A DNA stretch of 64,000 nt from Coleophoma eucalyptorum (GCA_026120035.1 JALRME010000001.1:1253909-1317908), one strand, 5' to 3'. Shown: positions 32,134-44,738, counted from the stretch's first letter. The notes: generated by a model from the sequence alone, not told the origin. A program made the numbers and translations.

Positions 32134-35100
32134 GCAATGTTACGCAACACTCCAACGATGAGCAAGCGGGAAGTAGGTTGAGAGTGGGTATTGAAAGTGC
32201 TACGCGGTGTGCTTTGTATGAGGTTGGTAGTAACCTGATTACCTCTGGGTTGAGCGTGGGTCGGGAGGCTTCGGGGATTGGGGGGGCCAGCGGGTAATGC
32301 TCTTGCTGATGTTCCTCTACCCAGTCTGGACTTTTGGCTGGAAGGGTTGCAACTAGACAAGGATATTATGGGGGGAGAATTTTTCTTCCATGGAAGGTAC
32401 GATACACAGATGACGCGGAGCAGAACGAGGTAAAGGAGGATGATTATTCTGCGGCCCGGGCGTCTTCACTGTGGGCAGAGATTGGGGAGGGGGGGGGGAA
32501 GGATGTATTCTCCATATCACCCTTAGTTTATCCCTTGCAAACTCACGACCACTCACTCCCGCGGGACTCTCCTCAGCCAAAGTCCAAGACAGCAAAGTCG
32601 AGATCCCTCCAATTTCCCGAGTCCATAGCCACTCTAAATCCCCGGAGCCATGCGCGTTCCAGAGATCCAGGATGTAACCAAAGATATCCTCCAACAGGAC
32701 ACTTGGGTAAGAGGGACGGACATGCATGAACTGCTGAGCCTGCCACCCGGATCTCGGACGGCCCCATCTTGAAGTCAACTCAGTGGGGCTCCCGACTCCC
32801 TGCCGGCAGTAGCGCGGCTCTCGGCGGCGGGAGCGATGTGGCTGTTGCGCAAACTCGACCCAGAAATCCCCGAGTTCCTGTCGGCTCGGTGCTGGGTGCA
32901 ACGGCCGTGCAGGGGTCTGCACACGGCAGCCCTGACGGATCTCGGTCAATGCCAACGGGTCGGCCTGGGTTTTCAATCTCACCTCTGCCCCGAGTGCCTG
33001 TCTGGCGGTACTTGGGCTTTGGACGAGATGGAGTGAAATCCCAGGCTGCCGCTTTGCTGGGAGGGGAGGAGAGGGAGATGTCTGGTTCTTATGCTCTGAG
33101 GAGCACACCGAGTTCCGCCGACTCCCGTGGGCTGCCGGCACGGCTCCTAGCACGTAGACACCAACTACTCAATTACAATATCACGACATTGAGCTCCGGC
33201 ATTACGTTGGTGTTTGGTTGAAGACTCAGATATTCTATGATCTACACTTGCTGCCTTAGCTCTCACTCCCCCATCTTGGAGATTCGGCATGGCAAAGGAG
33301 CCTGACTTTGGAGCTCTCAACGGCTCCGGCTCGGTAACCCCCAGCCAGACTCCTACCTACATGGGATCGAGCCTCCCATGCTTCCGGCTCCCCAGTTCCG
33401 TGCCATCTTATATCATTCAAGTAGAGTGAGAGACAACCCCTTGCTGAAGGCAAAAGAGAAAGAAAGAAAAAAAAAGATCCTGAGAGTAGTATCTAAAAGG
33501 TCTTGCCGGCCACGAGATTTAAGCGAGCTATCAGTCTGTCATCCCTCTGACTTCATAGGGAGTTTGAATAGTGGCTAGCAACGCAGCACATGCATGTCAC
33601 TTGCTCTTGCTCCAGAGTCCCCACTATTTCAAACGTTCCCCGGACTTCAAGATCTTCCTTCCCAGATCTCTTTAATTAGCTCTTCAACGCTTTTTGAACT
33701 TGTGCTCAAGCGAACTGTGGTTCCACTCCTCGAAAACATCTCAAACACCATTGTAGATAGAGATCGACTTCCCATGACCACGAGTCTCGAGAAAGACTGG
33801 TTTGGACCCTTCTTCCTCACCACAGGTCAATATCCCCACAATACCAGGCTTAAGATCCGCTTTTGTAAGATCTCTTCGATTACTAAAGCACCATCGCAAA
33901 CTTTCTGGCCCAACTTAGTCAGCCCATCGTCTGTAATCTTCCCTCCACACACCACCAGTCTCGGGCCATTTGGTGTCGTAGTCCATAGCCGCAGCAACAA
34001 CTGCAGTTATATCCTGCACGGTGATCAACACGACTTTTATCTGACCTGTACTCATGAGAGAGCACCGTTGTTCGGTGATTCTGGAAACTAAACTAGCTGC
34101 AGCGCAGTGTTGTGGAAAGTTTTTCCCCCGGGCTTGTATGGATGACTTATAAAATTGAGGAAGAGGTCAAGTTGAAAGAGAGCGAAACCCAAGATCTGGG
34201 AAGTATAGGACAAGAGATGGAACGAGCTTCTTTTCTTTGTTGGCTTCCCGCAACCACTATTGACCTCGTCTATAGCACCACATCAAACCAAGCAACCTCC
34301 ATCCTCGCCTTCGCGGCGGTTAGCGATGTTTTCTTTTACTGGAGACTGACTAACTCACTTACATCGACCACTTCTTACGAGTAAATCTCTTCATGCCAGC
34401 TGTGATGTAGGCATTATCAGAGTCTTCAATTCAACACTGCCTGGATCCGAGACAACACCGCAATGAAGGAAACGGCAAGCTGCGCGCCATCAGCAGTTCT
34501 GTTCACAGCAGCTTGATGTGGTACTCAACTTGAACAGAATCAGATCTCGCTTTGGCAGGCTTCAAGGCATCCTATCCACCATCAGCCCTTCTTTTCCTGC
34601 AATATCCCCGAGGCTAAGGACCTACGGCCCGTGAGACAACCATGATCTCATGGCCCCTATGGATACGAGCCTTCACAACTTCTCTTGCCACCTCTGCAGG
34701 TCATGTTCTTCAGCCATGCGTTACTAATCGCCATCCTCGTATGGAACAGACACCAAGCATCACCTACAACCATAAGCCTAGATCATTTCAAATGGCGTGC
34801 TCGGGAAGAGCCGAGAGCGTGCAGGAATTAGTGCTGCAGACTACAGGTCTTAGCTAAGAGGCGCAAGATCAATATTCTACAGCCAATTATTTAAGACGAC
34901 TTTAAACTTGGTTGTATGTTGGACGACAGGTCCTAGAATAAGGAAAGCGTCCGAAGCAAAGATTGGCCTGAGTGACTCTGAAGCTGTGATAAGCGTGTGT
35001 GGGGGGAGATGCTATTTCACGGCAAAGGCCTGAGGTTGCCTTGCTGGGTGGGGGGCAGCTGTATTTGAGGTGTGTGAAATCGCTTCTGGACGAAAATTAT

Positions 35101-36759
35101 GTAACAAGATGATCCTTGTTTTATTTGCACCAGTTGCGATTCATCGAGGTGAGGTGAGATGTCCATACCGGACATTGATCTCGGATTTCAAAAATTAAAC
35201 TAGGCAAATCTTTCGGTGGCTGACCAGAACTCGCTACTTCGCCTCGGCGGCAGGGTTGGGACTTCATCACCAGTCGAGACATGATAGTCCACGCGACCTA
35301 GGCCTTAACTGAGACTTGGGCGTGCATCTCCTGACGGGGCAAAACTCCTGGCAAGCGATCACAATGTCCTAGTGTAGTAGCGATGTAGTGAAATAAGCGA
35401 CGGGCGAATGAGAACAAAAGGCTTGTTCAGCGGCTGCAAATTCCTTCTTTGGCTCAGCGTACATCCAACCTACTAGCGTGCTACCAAATGAATTCCAGCT
35501 TTTCCGCGGACCGGTGTTCAAAGGTTCCCGAGGTAAGTAACCACCCTGGGCCCTTGTGCAAGGGATCGGACGACGAAGGCGTCAGAGCTCTGGGGATTGT
35601 CGCCATCAGTGCACCCTAGACTTCCTCGCCTTCCATGTGCGCACTACTGTACTCACAGTTTATCATCCGATGTATGTTCTGCCCACATTTTCTCAAGTGA
35701 GTCCCAAAATCTCAGAGTGCAGGAAATGCCAAGTGATATCTGCAGCAGTACTACTGCTTGGTTGAAAGGCGCAGCTTAGCCTTCAGAATCAATCTCGGAT
35801 GCTCTCTCCTGCTAACTCCATTATCCAAATCTGGTTGATATGAGAGCTGATTTATAGTGAAAAAAAAATGTAGCCATTAAAATCATGATTTGCTGAGTTA
35901 GGCCAGACATTCTTGAGATCTGACATAAGGCACTACTTGTACGGTTGTGCAACTGCAAGGTAGTCAGACTAGCTTCTAGACAGACTCGAGGAAGGCGTAC
36001 TTACACAGGTAAATCTTGTTCAGACGGTGCATCAGTTTGCAAACATGCCAAATGCTGTCTCAAGAGAAGCCGTTCTGTGTCCACCACGCCGGCCACAGCT
36101 CTTGACGTTGTCGAATGCTCGCTTAGCACTGAGAGTCGCGCTGGATGGGTTAGCACCAAGATATTTATTGGCTCTCAATCGAGTAAGAGTATCCGAAGCC
36201 AGTGGCCGGTGGGACATGATCTGTCCCAATATCAGATGCTTTAAGAGAGTACATACAAAAATATCTATACAACCGCCATGCCAATGCAAGTGCCGAGGGT
36301 CTATTGTGAAGTCCCTCGTGGTTTTAATGGCGCTAATAAGTCAAAGAATAAAATTTGAGCATTGTAAGAAGGGATGCACATTCTGGACTTGTAGAACCAC
36401 TTCATTCTAAAGAATGCCGGAATGACGGTGGTATTATTAGTTTCTGCTATCTCCCTCAGAACAACGTCGGAGGGACGAGCTGAGCCATCTTAGACCTTGT
36501 ATCTACAACACTGGCGTATAGCAACCTCACAATGAATACCTGCAGTGTCTTTGATATGTAATGACATATTGCACACGTGTAACAAAGAATATAGACAGCA
36601 CAAAGTGGGAGAACATTGAAAGGCACGAGGAGCGGTTGGCTGACTTCCCAGAATAGTCTAGCGCAGCCGGCCGTGTTGGGGAGGAGGCGCGACGCAAGGC
36701 TGAAGAGAAAAGAAATCTGGGTACCAACAATATCACAGCAAGAACCAGAGATCGCAACA
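31956..36759. other. Gene-poor 4.8-kb region
   Basis: No convincing gene. The largest frame (minus, 33153-32353, 266 codons) is Arg/Pro/Ser-rich with no domain, and a plus frame at 33594-34091 is similarly featureless. GC content is uneven: GC-rich around 32.4-33.2 kb and AT-rich around 34.4-36.4 kb. The part near 32 kb should be the promoter and 5' UTR of the bZIP gene. The rest may hold a non-coding transcript or decayed sequence. Confidence 0.45.
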
Positions 36760-37671
36760 ATGCCTCCTACTACTATCCACTCGGCGCCTGCTCTGGACGC
36801 ATACACCGCTCTGTCCGAGCACCAAGAACAGACACCTGCCACATTCTTCGGGTCGAAGCCAGTCCTCCACTACCACGGGACAGGTGCCAGAGCTCTTGCC
36901 CCGCGGGACCAAGTGTCAAGGCTACCAATTTTTGCTCAAGATGCCCCAGCAGAAGATACCAGCGATGAGAGTCTAGCAGTAGAGACGGTTGATGTATTTG
37001 TTGGTTCAGAGTAAGTAACCTGTCATAACTATGCTTCGAATCATACTGACTCAATGACTAGCAACCTTACAATCTTCAACACAACCACCTCCATTGGTCT
37101 CTCAATTCCATATCCCTCAATCTCCCTCCACGCAACTCAGCGCCGTACCGATCCAGCAGACTCAGCGAAGGAAGTACAGGGTCTATATATGCAACTAGAG
37201 CTCTCGGATCCCTCAGCCTCGGAAGAAGACGAGCCTGAAATGATTGAATTGACGCTTATTCCCTCTGGCTCAGAGGTTCAGGCTCTTTTCGACGCGGTAT
37301 CGAATTGTTCAAATCTACATCCAGATCCAATGCAAGAGGATGAGGATATGGAAGACGGAGATGGTGACAGCCGGATCGTGTTTGAGGGCAGTGTGGGATA
37401 TGAGGGAATTAGTGGTTTGCCTGGAGTATTACAAGGATCAAATTCTGGGGGACTGCCACCACCATTCCCTGGTTCGGGTGGATGGATTACAGCTGAGAAT
37501 GTAAATGATTTTTTTGATGCCGATGGAAATTTTATTGGCGGCAGTGGAGGAGAGGTTGAGGTTCTTGGCGAGGGAGCTGGAAGAGTTAGAGCGAGGGATG
37601 AGGTTGATGGCGATGAAGTTAATGGACATGACGAGACAGATGAGAATAAGCGTGCAAGAACGGATGGGTAG
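36760..37671 (+). CDS. pICln / Lot5-family protein (methylosome subunit-like)
   Basis: Exons 36760-37010 and 37062-37671 (51-bp intron) encode 286 residues. The PH-like pICln fold is visible. FFGSKPVLHYHGTGAR sits at the first strands, VETVDVFVGSDNLTIFNTTTSIGLSIPYPSISLHATQ covers the strand pairs around the junction (here in two pieces: VDVFVGSD and NLTIFNTTTSIGLSIPYP), and GLYMQLELSD follows. The acidic stretches EDEPEMIEL and QEDEDMEDGDGD are typical of the family. Animal pICln delivers Sm proteins to the PRMT5 methylosome during snRNP assembly; the yeast relative is Lot5. The tail after residue 190 is Gly-rich then acidic with ENKRARTDG, possibly a nuclear signal. Convergent with CysRS, 128 bp apart. 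Confidence 0.87.
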
Positions 37672-37799
37672 ATATATCCAAATAAATGCACGCTCGTAAC
37701 CAGCCAGTTTATTTTTCTAATGCTGAGGCTATTTCCCGTCCCTCGACTCCGACCGCTGCATTTTCCCAGGATATAATGCAAGACCACCCAAAGCAAGCT

Positions 37800-40433
37800 T
37801 TACTTCTGCTTGTTCAAATACTCCTCGTGTAACTTCAACTGCCTATCATAATCTTTCTTCAGCTTTTTCAACGCACTCTTCGGGACATCCTCGCCTTCCT
37901 TCGTCTTGGTTGGCATGCCCTCGTCATCCCAAGCGCTGAACCGCTCATCGTTTCTGTACATGTCTTTAGGACTGAGCTTAGCCTTCGCTGCCTTCTCAGC
38001 CTCTAGCTTTTCTCTTGCGAGCTTGGCGGCTTCCTTTTGCGCTAGCTTCTCTTTTTCCTTTGCAATCTTTTCTTCCCTTGCAGCCATGAGCTCTTCCTTA
38101 GGTACAAACTTAATCAGTGAAGGAAGTCCATCACTACGATCATCGAGGTAGACGCCAAGAAGTGTGAGATCTATGTCGCGGATCTTGTCTGAGAGTGCAA
38201 GAATATCCTTCTTTGAGGCTGAGGTTGGAGCCAACTTCCGAAGCTCGTCTCGCGCTCTTGATATCGTTCTAAGGTATGGCATTGCTATCACTTCCGGATC
38301 TTTGCTGCCTGATGTGATTACTGACTGGGCTTCATTTTGGACGTCCGCTGACAATAATTGGTCCAAAACCTCAGAGTGCACATCCAGACGCTTAACCTCT
38401 GCTTGTATTTTTTGGTAAACATCGACGTATGGTTCCAATATTTGTTCTGGGGTCAAATTTGAGTTTGCGGTTGTTGTTGCCCATCCCAGACCATCATATG
38501 GTGATTCTGCATTTGAATCCAGACCAAAGATTCCACAGATCTTTGTGATCCAACGCGCTGCACTCTCAAGTCCTGGAAGATCAAGGCTCGATTGTTGTTC
38601 ACCCATATGAATATTGGCTTCTTTTATCAATTCGCCGATCACTCTAAGTGCTTGTGGCGTGTCAAATGAATCTGAAAGAGCTTTATGAAGATCCTTTTGA
38701 GCTTTCTGAACAGAGGCATGAAGTCCGCCCTCGACGCCATTGATCGATAGAACCTTTGTCTTGTCCTCTACAGACTGCTCGGATGCGTTTGCTTCGGCAA
38801 GCAATGACTTCACATTAGTAAAGAATTTCTATTTATATTAGCAAGTTTCTCATCTGACAGCATCTGGAGGCTTACATTGAGAGTCGACTCCCATACTGTG
38901 GCTTGCACTCTCATATCTGGAGAAATCTCGACTCCATCGTTCCATCGACCCATCAGGAACACGATTCGCATGCCCCGGGGTGTGTAATCATTGGCTAATG
39001 CATCCTTGATTGTTTGGAAATTCTTCAATGATTTTGACATCTTGGAGCCGGAAATTGACAAGTGTCCCATGTGTAAAAAGTAGTTGACCCAGTGATGCTC
39101 ATGTCCACCTTCGCAATAGTATGCCTCACTTTGTGCCAATTCGTTGTCGTGGTGAGGGAATGCAAGATCGATACCACCAGAGTGAATATCCATTTGACCT
39201 CCCAACACATCAGAGGCCATGACTGAGCACTCAATATGCCATCCTGGTCTCCCCTCGCCCCATGGACTCGGCCAGCTAGGCTCTCCAGCTTTGGACTTTT
39301 TCCACAGTGCAAAGTCACCAGGACCTCGCTTACCTCCAAGATCTTTTGACAAAGCTCCCTCGCCTTCCTCCTGCAAGACTTTATCATTCTTGCTCTCAGG
39401 TCGCAACCGTGCATATGGATTGCCCGCTTTCTCGAACGCAGCGATGTCAAAGTATACAGAACCATCTGCCTCATAGGCAAATCCCTTTTGAACAAGCCTG
39501 TCAACAAAAGTTGCTACTTGCGGAACATATGTCGTAACTCTAGTGATAACATCCGGTCGTAGCACATTCAAGGCATCCATGTCTCCCATGAATTGATCCT
39601 CCCAGTACTTGGTAACATTTGTAAATATAGTGTGGTCCTTGGCATCAATCGTATCCATATAAAGACTGTCGAGATATGGGAGCAGTATCTCATCGGTACC
39701 GTTAACTTCCTGAACTGGCTCATTAGCTTGAATGGAAGTTGCTGCAGCCGTAAGATTGGCAAGATGCATCTTCATTTTTGCTTCATCGTCACCAGGTTTT
39801 CCTTCTCCGGTCAAGGTGCTTCCAGCGAGAACATTCTTATAGGCTGCATCCCTCCTCGTTGCGTAGTTCTCGACAGTGAGCTCGGAATTGTCCTCTGATT
39901 TTAAGAGTTCTGGGAGGTTCTTCTTTGCGTACGCTTGGAACGCGGCTGCAACGAGCTTCGATTGCTCGGCCTCGGAGTGAGATTTCGCCTTCTCGAGTTC
40001 CAGGAGCTTTTGTCTGCGCGCTTTCAGAATGATCTATTGGGCATTAGTAAAACATCACTTGATCGAGTCTATGGCATACCTTGTCGTCCACGTCCGTAAT
40101 ATTCATAACAAATTTCACTTTGTATCCAAAATAGCTCTTCATGATCCTTCTGATGATATCGGTCGAGACATAATTGCGCGCGTGTCCCAGATGTGAATGA
40201 TCGTAGACTGTAGGACCGCAGGCATACCAAGACACCTTTCCCTCCTCAATTGGCACAAAATCGACGGGAGCACCAGGCTTGAGCGAGTTGTGGACCCTGA
40301 GGGCAGCCTTGGACTCAGTTAGTCCAGCCATTGTTCTGGACGAGATGATCCTGGTTATGGGCGAATATCTTGGGAAAGAAGAGGCATGCGAGAAGCAGAG
40401 AGAGCGTAAAGATCGAGGGAGGAGAAAAAGCAT
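37800..40433 (-). CDS. Cysteinyl-tRNA synthetase, probably dual-targeted
   Basis: Class I synthetase that charges tRNA-Cys. Exons 40433-40080, 40033-38876 and 38828-37800 give 846 residues with all introns (46-47 bp) in phase 0. HIGH is present as HLGH in [12 protein letters not shown], and KMSKS as KMSKSLKNF. The zinc site is suggested by [15 protein letters not shown] and [10 protein letters not shown] eukaryote-style insertion lies between about residues 118 and 235. The C-terminus is a Lys/Glu/Ala-rich helix ending [11 protein letters not shown]. The first 34 residues ([18 protein letters not shown]) are basic and hydroxylated like a mitochondrial presequence. A second in-frame ATG (40331, MAGLTESKA) would give the cytosolic form. 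Divergent from TRM61. Confidence 0.96.
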
Positions 40434-40644
40434 TCAGTCGTGGTGCATGTCTTGGTCTAGAAACGAGGGATGGTGGGGAGGATTGTGATGTCTATTGAGT
40501 CACTTTCCCGACCAGACAAATGATCAAGAGGACCACGACCAATCCTCGGCTAAATTAATTTTCTTCAGCCCTTCAGCCTCGTGGGGGAAAAGTTCTTGAG
40601 AACGGCTGCGACATTTGCTTGCTCTCTTCATCAGGAAACTCAAG
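40434..40644. promoter_or_regulatory. Compact divergent promoter shared by CysRS and TRM61
   Basis: Only 211 bp separate the two start codons, so regulatory sites must be shared or closely packed. No TATA box is obvious. Confidence 0.6.
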
Positions 40645-42237
40645 ATGACTTCAAAACTCTCACCGTTTCTTCACGCTGGCCCTGTCGCCACGGATGACAA
40701 TCTATCAATCATTCATCTCAAACGCGACCTCCAGACACCCACTATATTAAGGTCCTACGACAAGGATGATGAAGGCTATTCAGAGGGAAAAGTGGTCAAC
40801 ACACGTTTTGGGTCCTTTCCGCACAAGACCTTAATTGGGTTACCATGGGGCAGCCAAGTACGCGCATCGCGCGTTGACACAGGCTCAAGGGGGCGAAGAC
40901 AAGAGAAGAAGAAGAAACGAAAGTCGGACGAGGCTGGACTCGACGCAAGTAAGGAAGAGACAGGAGACACGCCTAGAGAAGAGAAGGAACCCGTTATTGC
41001 AAGCAGTGGATTCATACATCTTCTACCCCCTACACCAGAGAACTGGACAAGTTCGCTCCCACATCGAACCCAGGTCGTTTATACCCCGGATTACAGTTAT
41101 ATCCTGCACCGAATACGAGCGAGACCAGGAACAAATATTATAGAGGCTGGAGCAGGTAGCGGCTCATTCACGCATGCATCTGCAAGAGCAGTCTACAGCG
41201 GGCTTCCATCGACGGAAGAAGGGGAGCTCAATGTTTCGGTAACCAAAAGGAGAAAGCTAGGCAAAGTCTGGAGTTTCGAGTTTCATGAACAAAGACACGA
41301 GAAGTTGGTTAAAGAAATTCAAGATCACGGGCTTGAAGGAGTTGTTCAGATCACTCACAGAGATGTGTGTGAGGAGGGATTCCTTGTTAATGAAGAGAGT
41401 CCGAAAGCTGATGCAATATTCCTGGACTTGCCTGCTCCGTGGCTTGCTTTGCCGCATCTTACAAGATCGGGCCCACCTGCCAAGCAAGAAAAAGAAGACT
41501 CGGAGTCCAATGGCATCGATTTGAGTGAAGGAAAGCGATTCGTTTCGCCTTTGAATCCTACTGCACCTGTACACCTATGTACTTTCTCACCTTGCATCGA
41601 GCAAGTCCAACGTACAGTCTCAGTCATGCGCCGTCTTGGATGGACAGATATTTCAATGGTTGAGGTAGCACAGAAGCGTATTGAAGTCCGTCGAGAAAGA
41701 GTCGGAATTGATAATGGGCAACAGAGAGGCATCCAAGCCACACCGGCCAATGTTGACGAGGCTTTAGCAAGATTGAAGGAAGTTGAAGGCAATTTCCAGA
41801 CATTCCATGGTCAAGAATCAACAGGCGAGATCACAAAGCCCAAGAAAGTCAAAAGAGAACAGAATCCGAACAACCGTGAGAAGATAATGGAGAGTCTGAT
41901 AGAGAGAAAGGTTTACAAGGAGGGCAGACTTGTGCATAAGACTGAACCAGATGTCAAGACTCATACCAGTTATCTTGTGTTTGCAATCTTGCCTGTGGAA
42001 TGGACGGCCGAGGATGAGGAGAAGGCTAGGGCCAAGTGGGCGGTCAAAGTGAGAAAGACCGGCGATCAAGATGTTGAGGGCGAGGTTGTAGGAGTAAGCA
42101 GGCGCCAGCAGAAAAAAGCTGCTAGACAAGCAATGAAGGATAACGCTGTTGCAAAGAAGGAAGACAGCCTTAATCCACAATCAGAAAGCGAGAACAAAGA
42201 TCTGGTAACTGACCTGGAGGATACGCCAGGAGTTTAG
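40645..42237 (+). CDS. TRM61: tRNA (adenine-N1-)-methyltransferase catalytic subunit (m1A58)
   Basis: Single exon, 530 residues from ATG 40645. With Trm6 it methylates A58 in the T-loop of tRNAs, including initiator tRNA-Met, in the nucleus. SAM-binding motif I reads IIEAGAGSGSFTHASARAV, with the acidic motif II in VWSFEFHEQRHEKL. The catalytic DxPxPW motif is DLPAPWLALPHL. The N-terminal domain includes LPWGSQV followed by a Lys/Arg-rich insert (KKKKRKSDEAG) that may be a nuclear localisation signal, and SGFIHLLPPTPENWT, the usual Gcd14 entry block. Charged insertions in the middle and the C-terminal Lys/Glu-rich tail make it longer than yeast Trm61 (about 383), as common in Pezizomycotina. 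Confidence 0.95.
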   Translation: MTSKLSPFLHAGPVATDDNLSIIHLKRDLQTPTILRSYDKDDEGYSEGKVVNTRFGSFPHKTLIGLPWGSQVRASRVDTGSRGRRQEKKKKRKSDEAGLDASKEETGDTPREEKEPVIASSGFIHLLPPTPENWTSSLPHRTQVVYTPDYSYILHRIRARPGTNIIEAGAGSGSFTHASARAVYSGLPSTEEGELNVSVTKRRKLGKVWSFEFHEQRHEKLVKEIQDHGLEGVVQITHRDVCEEGFLVNEESPKADAIFLDLPAPWLALPHLTRSGPPAKQEKEDSESNGIDLSEGKRFVSPLNPTAPVHLCTFSPCIEQVQRTVSVMRRLGWTDISMVEVAQKRIEVRRERVGIDNGQQRGIQATPANVDEALARLKEVEGNFQTFHGQESTGEITKPKKVKREQNPNNREKIMESLIERKVYKEGRLVHKTEPDVKTHTSYLVFAILPVEWTAEDEEKARAKWAVKVRKTGDQDVEGEVVGVSRRQQKKAARQAMKDNAVAKKEDSLNPQSESENKDLVTDLEDTPGV

Positions 42238-42574
42238 TGGAGGCGTTGTATGATACCCGCCGCCTAAATTAATATATTCCCTACGTGGCACAGTAGGCAT
42301 CCAAACGTCAATGACTCTTCTGCGATATGTGATATTGGACATCAAACAAAATTGTGGCCTATATTGTCAAGGACAATTGAATTTGGGCATTGATCTCGAC
42401 GGGGAACTTACTGATCGATGTCTATGATATATGACGAAGGCAGTCCATTTGCGCATTTAGATGGTTTACGCAACGAATTGAGACATGCGGAAAATTAGGA
42501 GCAACGAACAAGCCCTCCGAGCATTCAAAGTTTATGATTTCCTACTATGCAATTTAATTCCTAGTCTCAGTATA
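42238..42574. other. Convergent intergenic region
   Basis: Shared 3' region of TRM61 and the ZZ-finger gene. AT-rich, no gene seen. Confidence 0.5.
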
Positions 42575-44114
42575 TTAATTTGTGCTCTCTGCAATTTCAG
42601 CCTTCTCAACAGTAGATACAGGGTCCACCTTCTTTTCGATCTCGGATTCCGTCGTCTCTTCACTCTTGGAATCAATCTCAACAGTCTTCGCAACTGCCTC
42701 ACTCGCTTCCACTTCGTCTGCTTTCTCGGTTGCAGCAGACTCAATCACAGGATCTTTCGCAGCCTCTGAGGCCTCATCAATTTCGGTTGTCTTTTCTACC
42801 TCTTTTTTAGCCGGTTCTGCCTTCGCCTTCGCTGTATTCTTGGTCTCTTCAGCGCCGTACAAATCCTGCTCCTCGAATTCTGCTCCAACCTTGCTTTCAG
42901 CCTTTGTTTCAAGCTTCTCTTCAGCGGCGTCTTTACCGGCAGTCGACTCAGGCAACACACTTCTCGGCATCTCACCGAGGCCTTTCCAAATTCCATACGC
43001 AGAAATAGCCCTGGCAAGCTCCTTGTGACCCTTCGAAGGTTCCTTGAGATACTCAATTGCACTTAGGTCGATGAATCCCTGCCGGGACAGCATCGGCATG
43101 TTGGCACTGAAAGTCATGGAGTCCTTGATTCGCTGCTCCGTGGCGGCTGCAGCTCCTGCAGATATCTTGCTCGGCGTGAAGATCTTAGAGCGGATGTTCA
43201 ACTCGTGCGAGACTTTCATCTCGGCGAAGTAGAGGCTCAGTTCTAGATCTGCTACGTCTTTGCTATCCTCACCGCCAGCTTGCTCGAGTGCGACTTTCCC
43301 TGAGTTTCATCAGTGATATGTTTCTCTAAACAAGTTCGCTGGGGTTTGGATACTTACAGGTATTCTTTTGCATATCTGTTCCTTGAAGGTCAAGGAAGCT
43401 GGAGTAGACTTCTGGGCTAAGATATCCAGTAAGATCCGGATCAAGATTACCAAAGATGGTGCTCATCAAAGCTACGAAGATAGGTCTTGGGGTAAAGTCT
43501 GCTTCGAATAGTGGCTCCCAATTCGCTGGTTCTGGATATGAAGGCATTGAGCTATCCATACGCTCAACACCGTGGCGGACTGACTTCGGAGGTGATGGGG
43601 GAAGGGTATTGCTCGAGTCGTTGGAAGGAGGTTGAGCGTTGCGGGATCCATTGTCGTTGGAGCCACCAGAACCCATAGAGAAAGTCGATCCACCTACGCG
43701 GCCAAGATCTTTCATCCAACCTCCCATCCGACCTTTTTTCTCCTTTTTCTCATTTTTCTCGAGGGGAGCTTTCATGATGTTCCACAGTGATCCCCAGTCT
43801 GCCGTTGGCATTTCGGTCATTCGAGCCGGTGGCTGCTTCATGCTAGAGGCAACTGAATCTCGTCGTGGAGGCAATGGCGGTGGTACCTCTCGTATTGGAA
43901 ATCCCGGTGCACCAGGTACCACGTAGCCAGACTCCTTCAGAACCATTGTTGGATGCTCCACATCGTGTGGAGGAGGAAAGGATTTGATCACGAAGCAGTT
44001 TGCACAGAGATAGAAAGGCGAGCACTTGTGACACGATATTCGAGCTAGGTGAGCAGGTATTTCTTCGGTGCAAGCATTGCAACCATAGAGCGCCTGCAAA
44101 TCCTCTTCGGCCAT
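42575..44114 (-). CDS. ZZ-type zinc-finger protein with charged C-terminus
   Basis: Exons 44114-43358 and 43299-42575 (58-bp intron) encode 493 residues. The N-terminus has a ZZ-like finger, about residues 10-45: CNAC, then CHKCSPFYLCANCF with His in HDVEH. A Pro-rich region and a Lys-rich patch (KNEKKEKKGRMGGWMKDLG) follow, then a compact block FTPRPIFVALMSTIFGNLDPDLTGYLSPEVYSSFLDLQG (seen in two parts across about residues 205-245), which resembles a domain repeated in several fungal hypothetical proteins. The C-terminal ~150 residues are Glu/Ala/Lys/Ser-rich and probably disordered. ZZ fingers usually bind proteins or histone tails. A specific function cannot be given. Confidence 0.82.
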
Positions 44115-44738
44115 TTTAAGCAGTTGTTATATTCAAATAGTGATAGAATATCGACAAGAATAAAGAAGTGAATTGAGGGGAGGGACAAAAAAGTAGTAAA
44201 GGACTTTGTGGAAGATTAAATTAGAAAACCAGAAATATCTGTCTGGCCTCATAGCTAAGCTGGAGTCCAAGGCCGTCAATGCTCCCGTCCATCTGAGATC
44301 TTGGCCAAAACTCGTCGTCCAAACACACAAGTGCCAAATCGCAAGTCCTGTCCGTTATCAAGGAGAAACAAGTCGAAGCGTCTTGTCACAGCTTATGTAT
44401 CTGGGGAAGCAACGCTATGGTACTGAGTAGAGATTAAGCAAGCATCAGGGGCCTTGGCAACGCTTATTGCCATGGACAGAATGTACTTTGTCCTGCTACA
44501 ACAGGAATCTTCAGGGATGGACATTGCCCGTCGACCAATGCAGAAGGGCTGTATCGAGGATTGCGTTCCATATTCTATAGTGGTTGGCTTACAGCAAAGC
44601 TATAGGTGGATAAGAGTAAAGACAATGAATGATGTGTGGTTTGGGGGAAAGACTCGGACGAGTGCGCGACGTCGAGTTTCAACGCATTGATCACGTGCGG
44701 GCCTTTGGCTGAGGACAGGACCAACCGGGAGCGAGCAC
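44115..44738. other. Divergent intergenic region
   Basis: Upstream of the ZZ-finger gene (-) and the NUDIX gene (+). Contains both promoters; no other feature supported. Confidence 0.45.

Noticed and set aside
32353..33153. 266-codon minus-strand open frame upstream of the bZIP gene
   Set aside because: Arg/Pro/Ser-rich, no hydrophobic core, no domain, sits in a GC-rich patch where long open frames occur by chance.
33594..34091. 165-codon plus-strand frame
   Set aside because: No motif, no splice-linked extension, low-quality composition.
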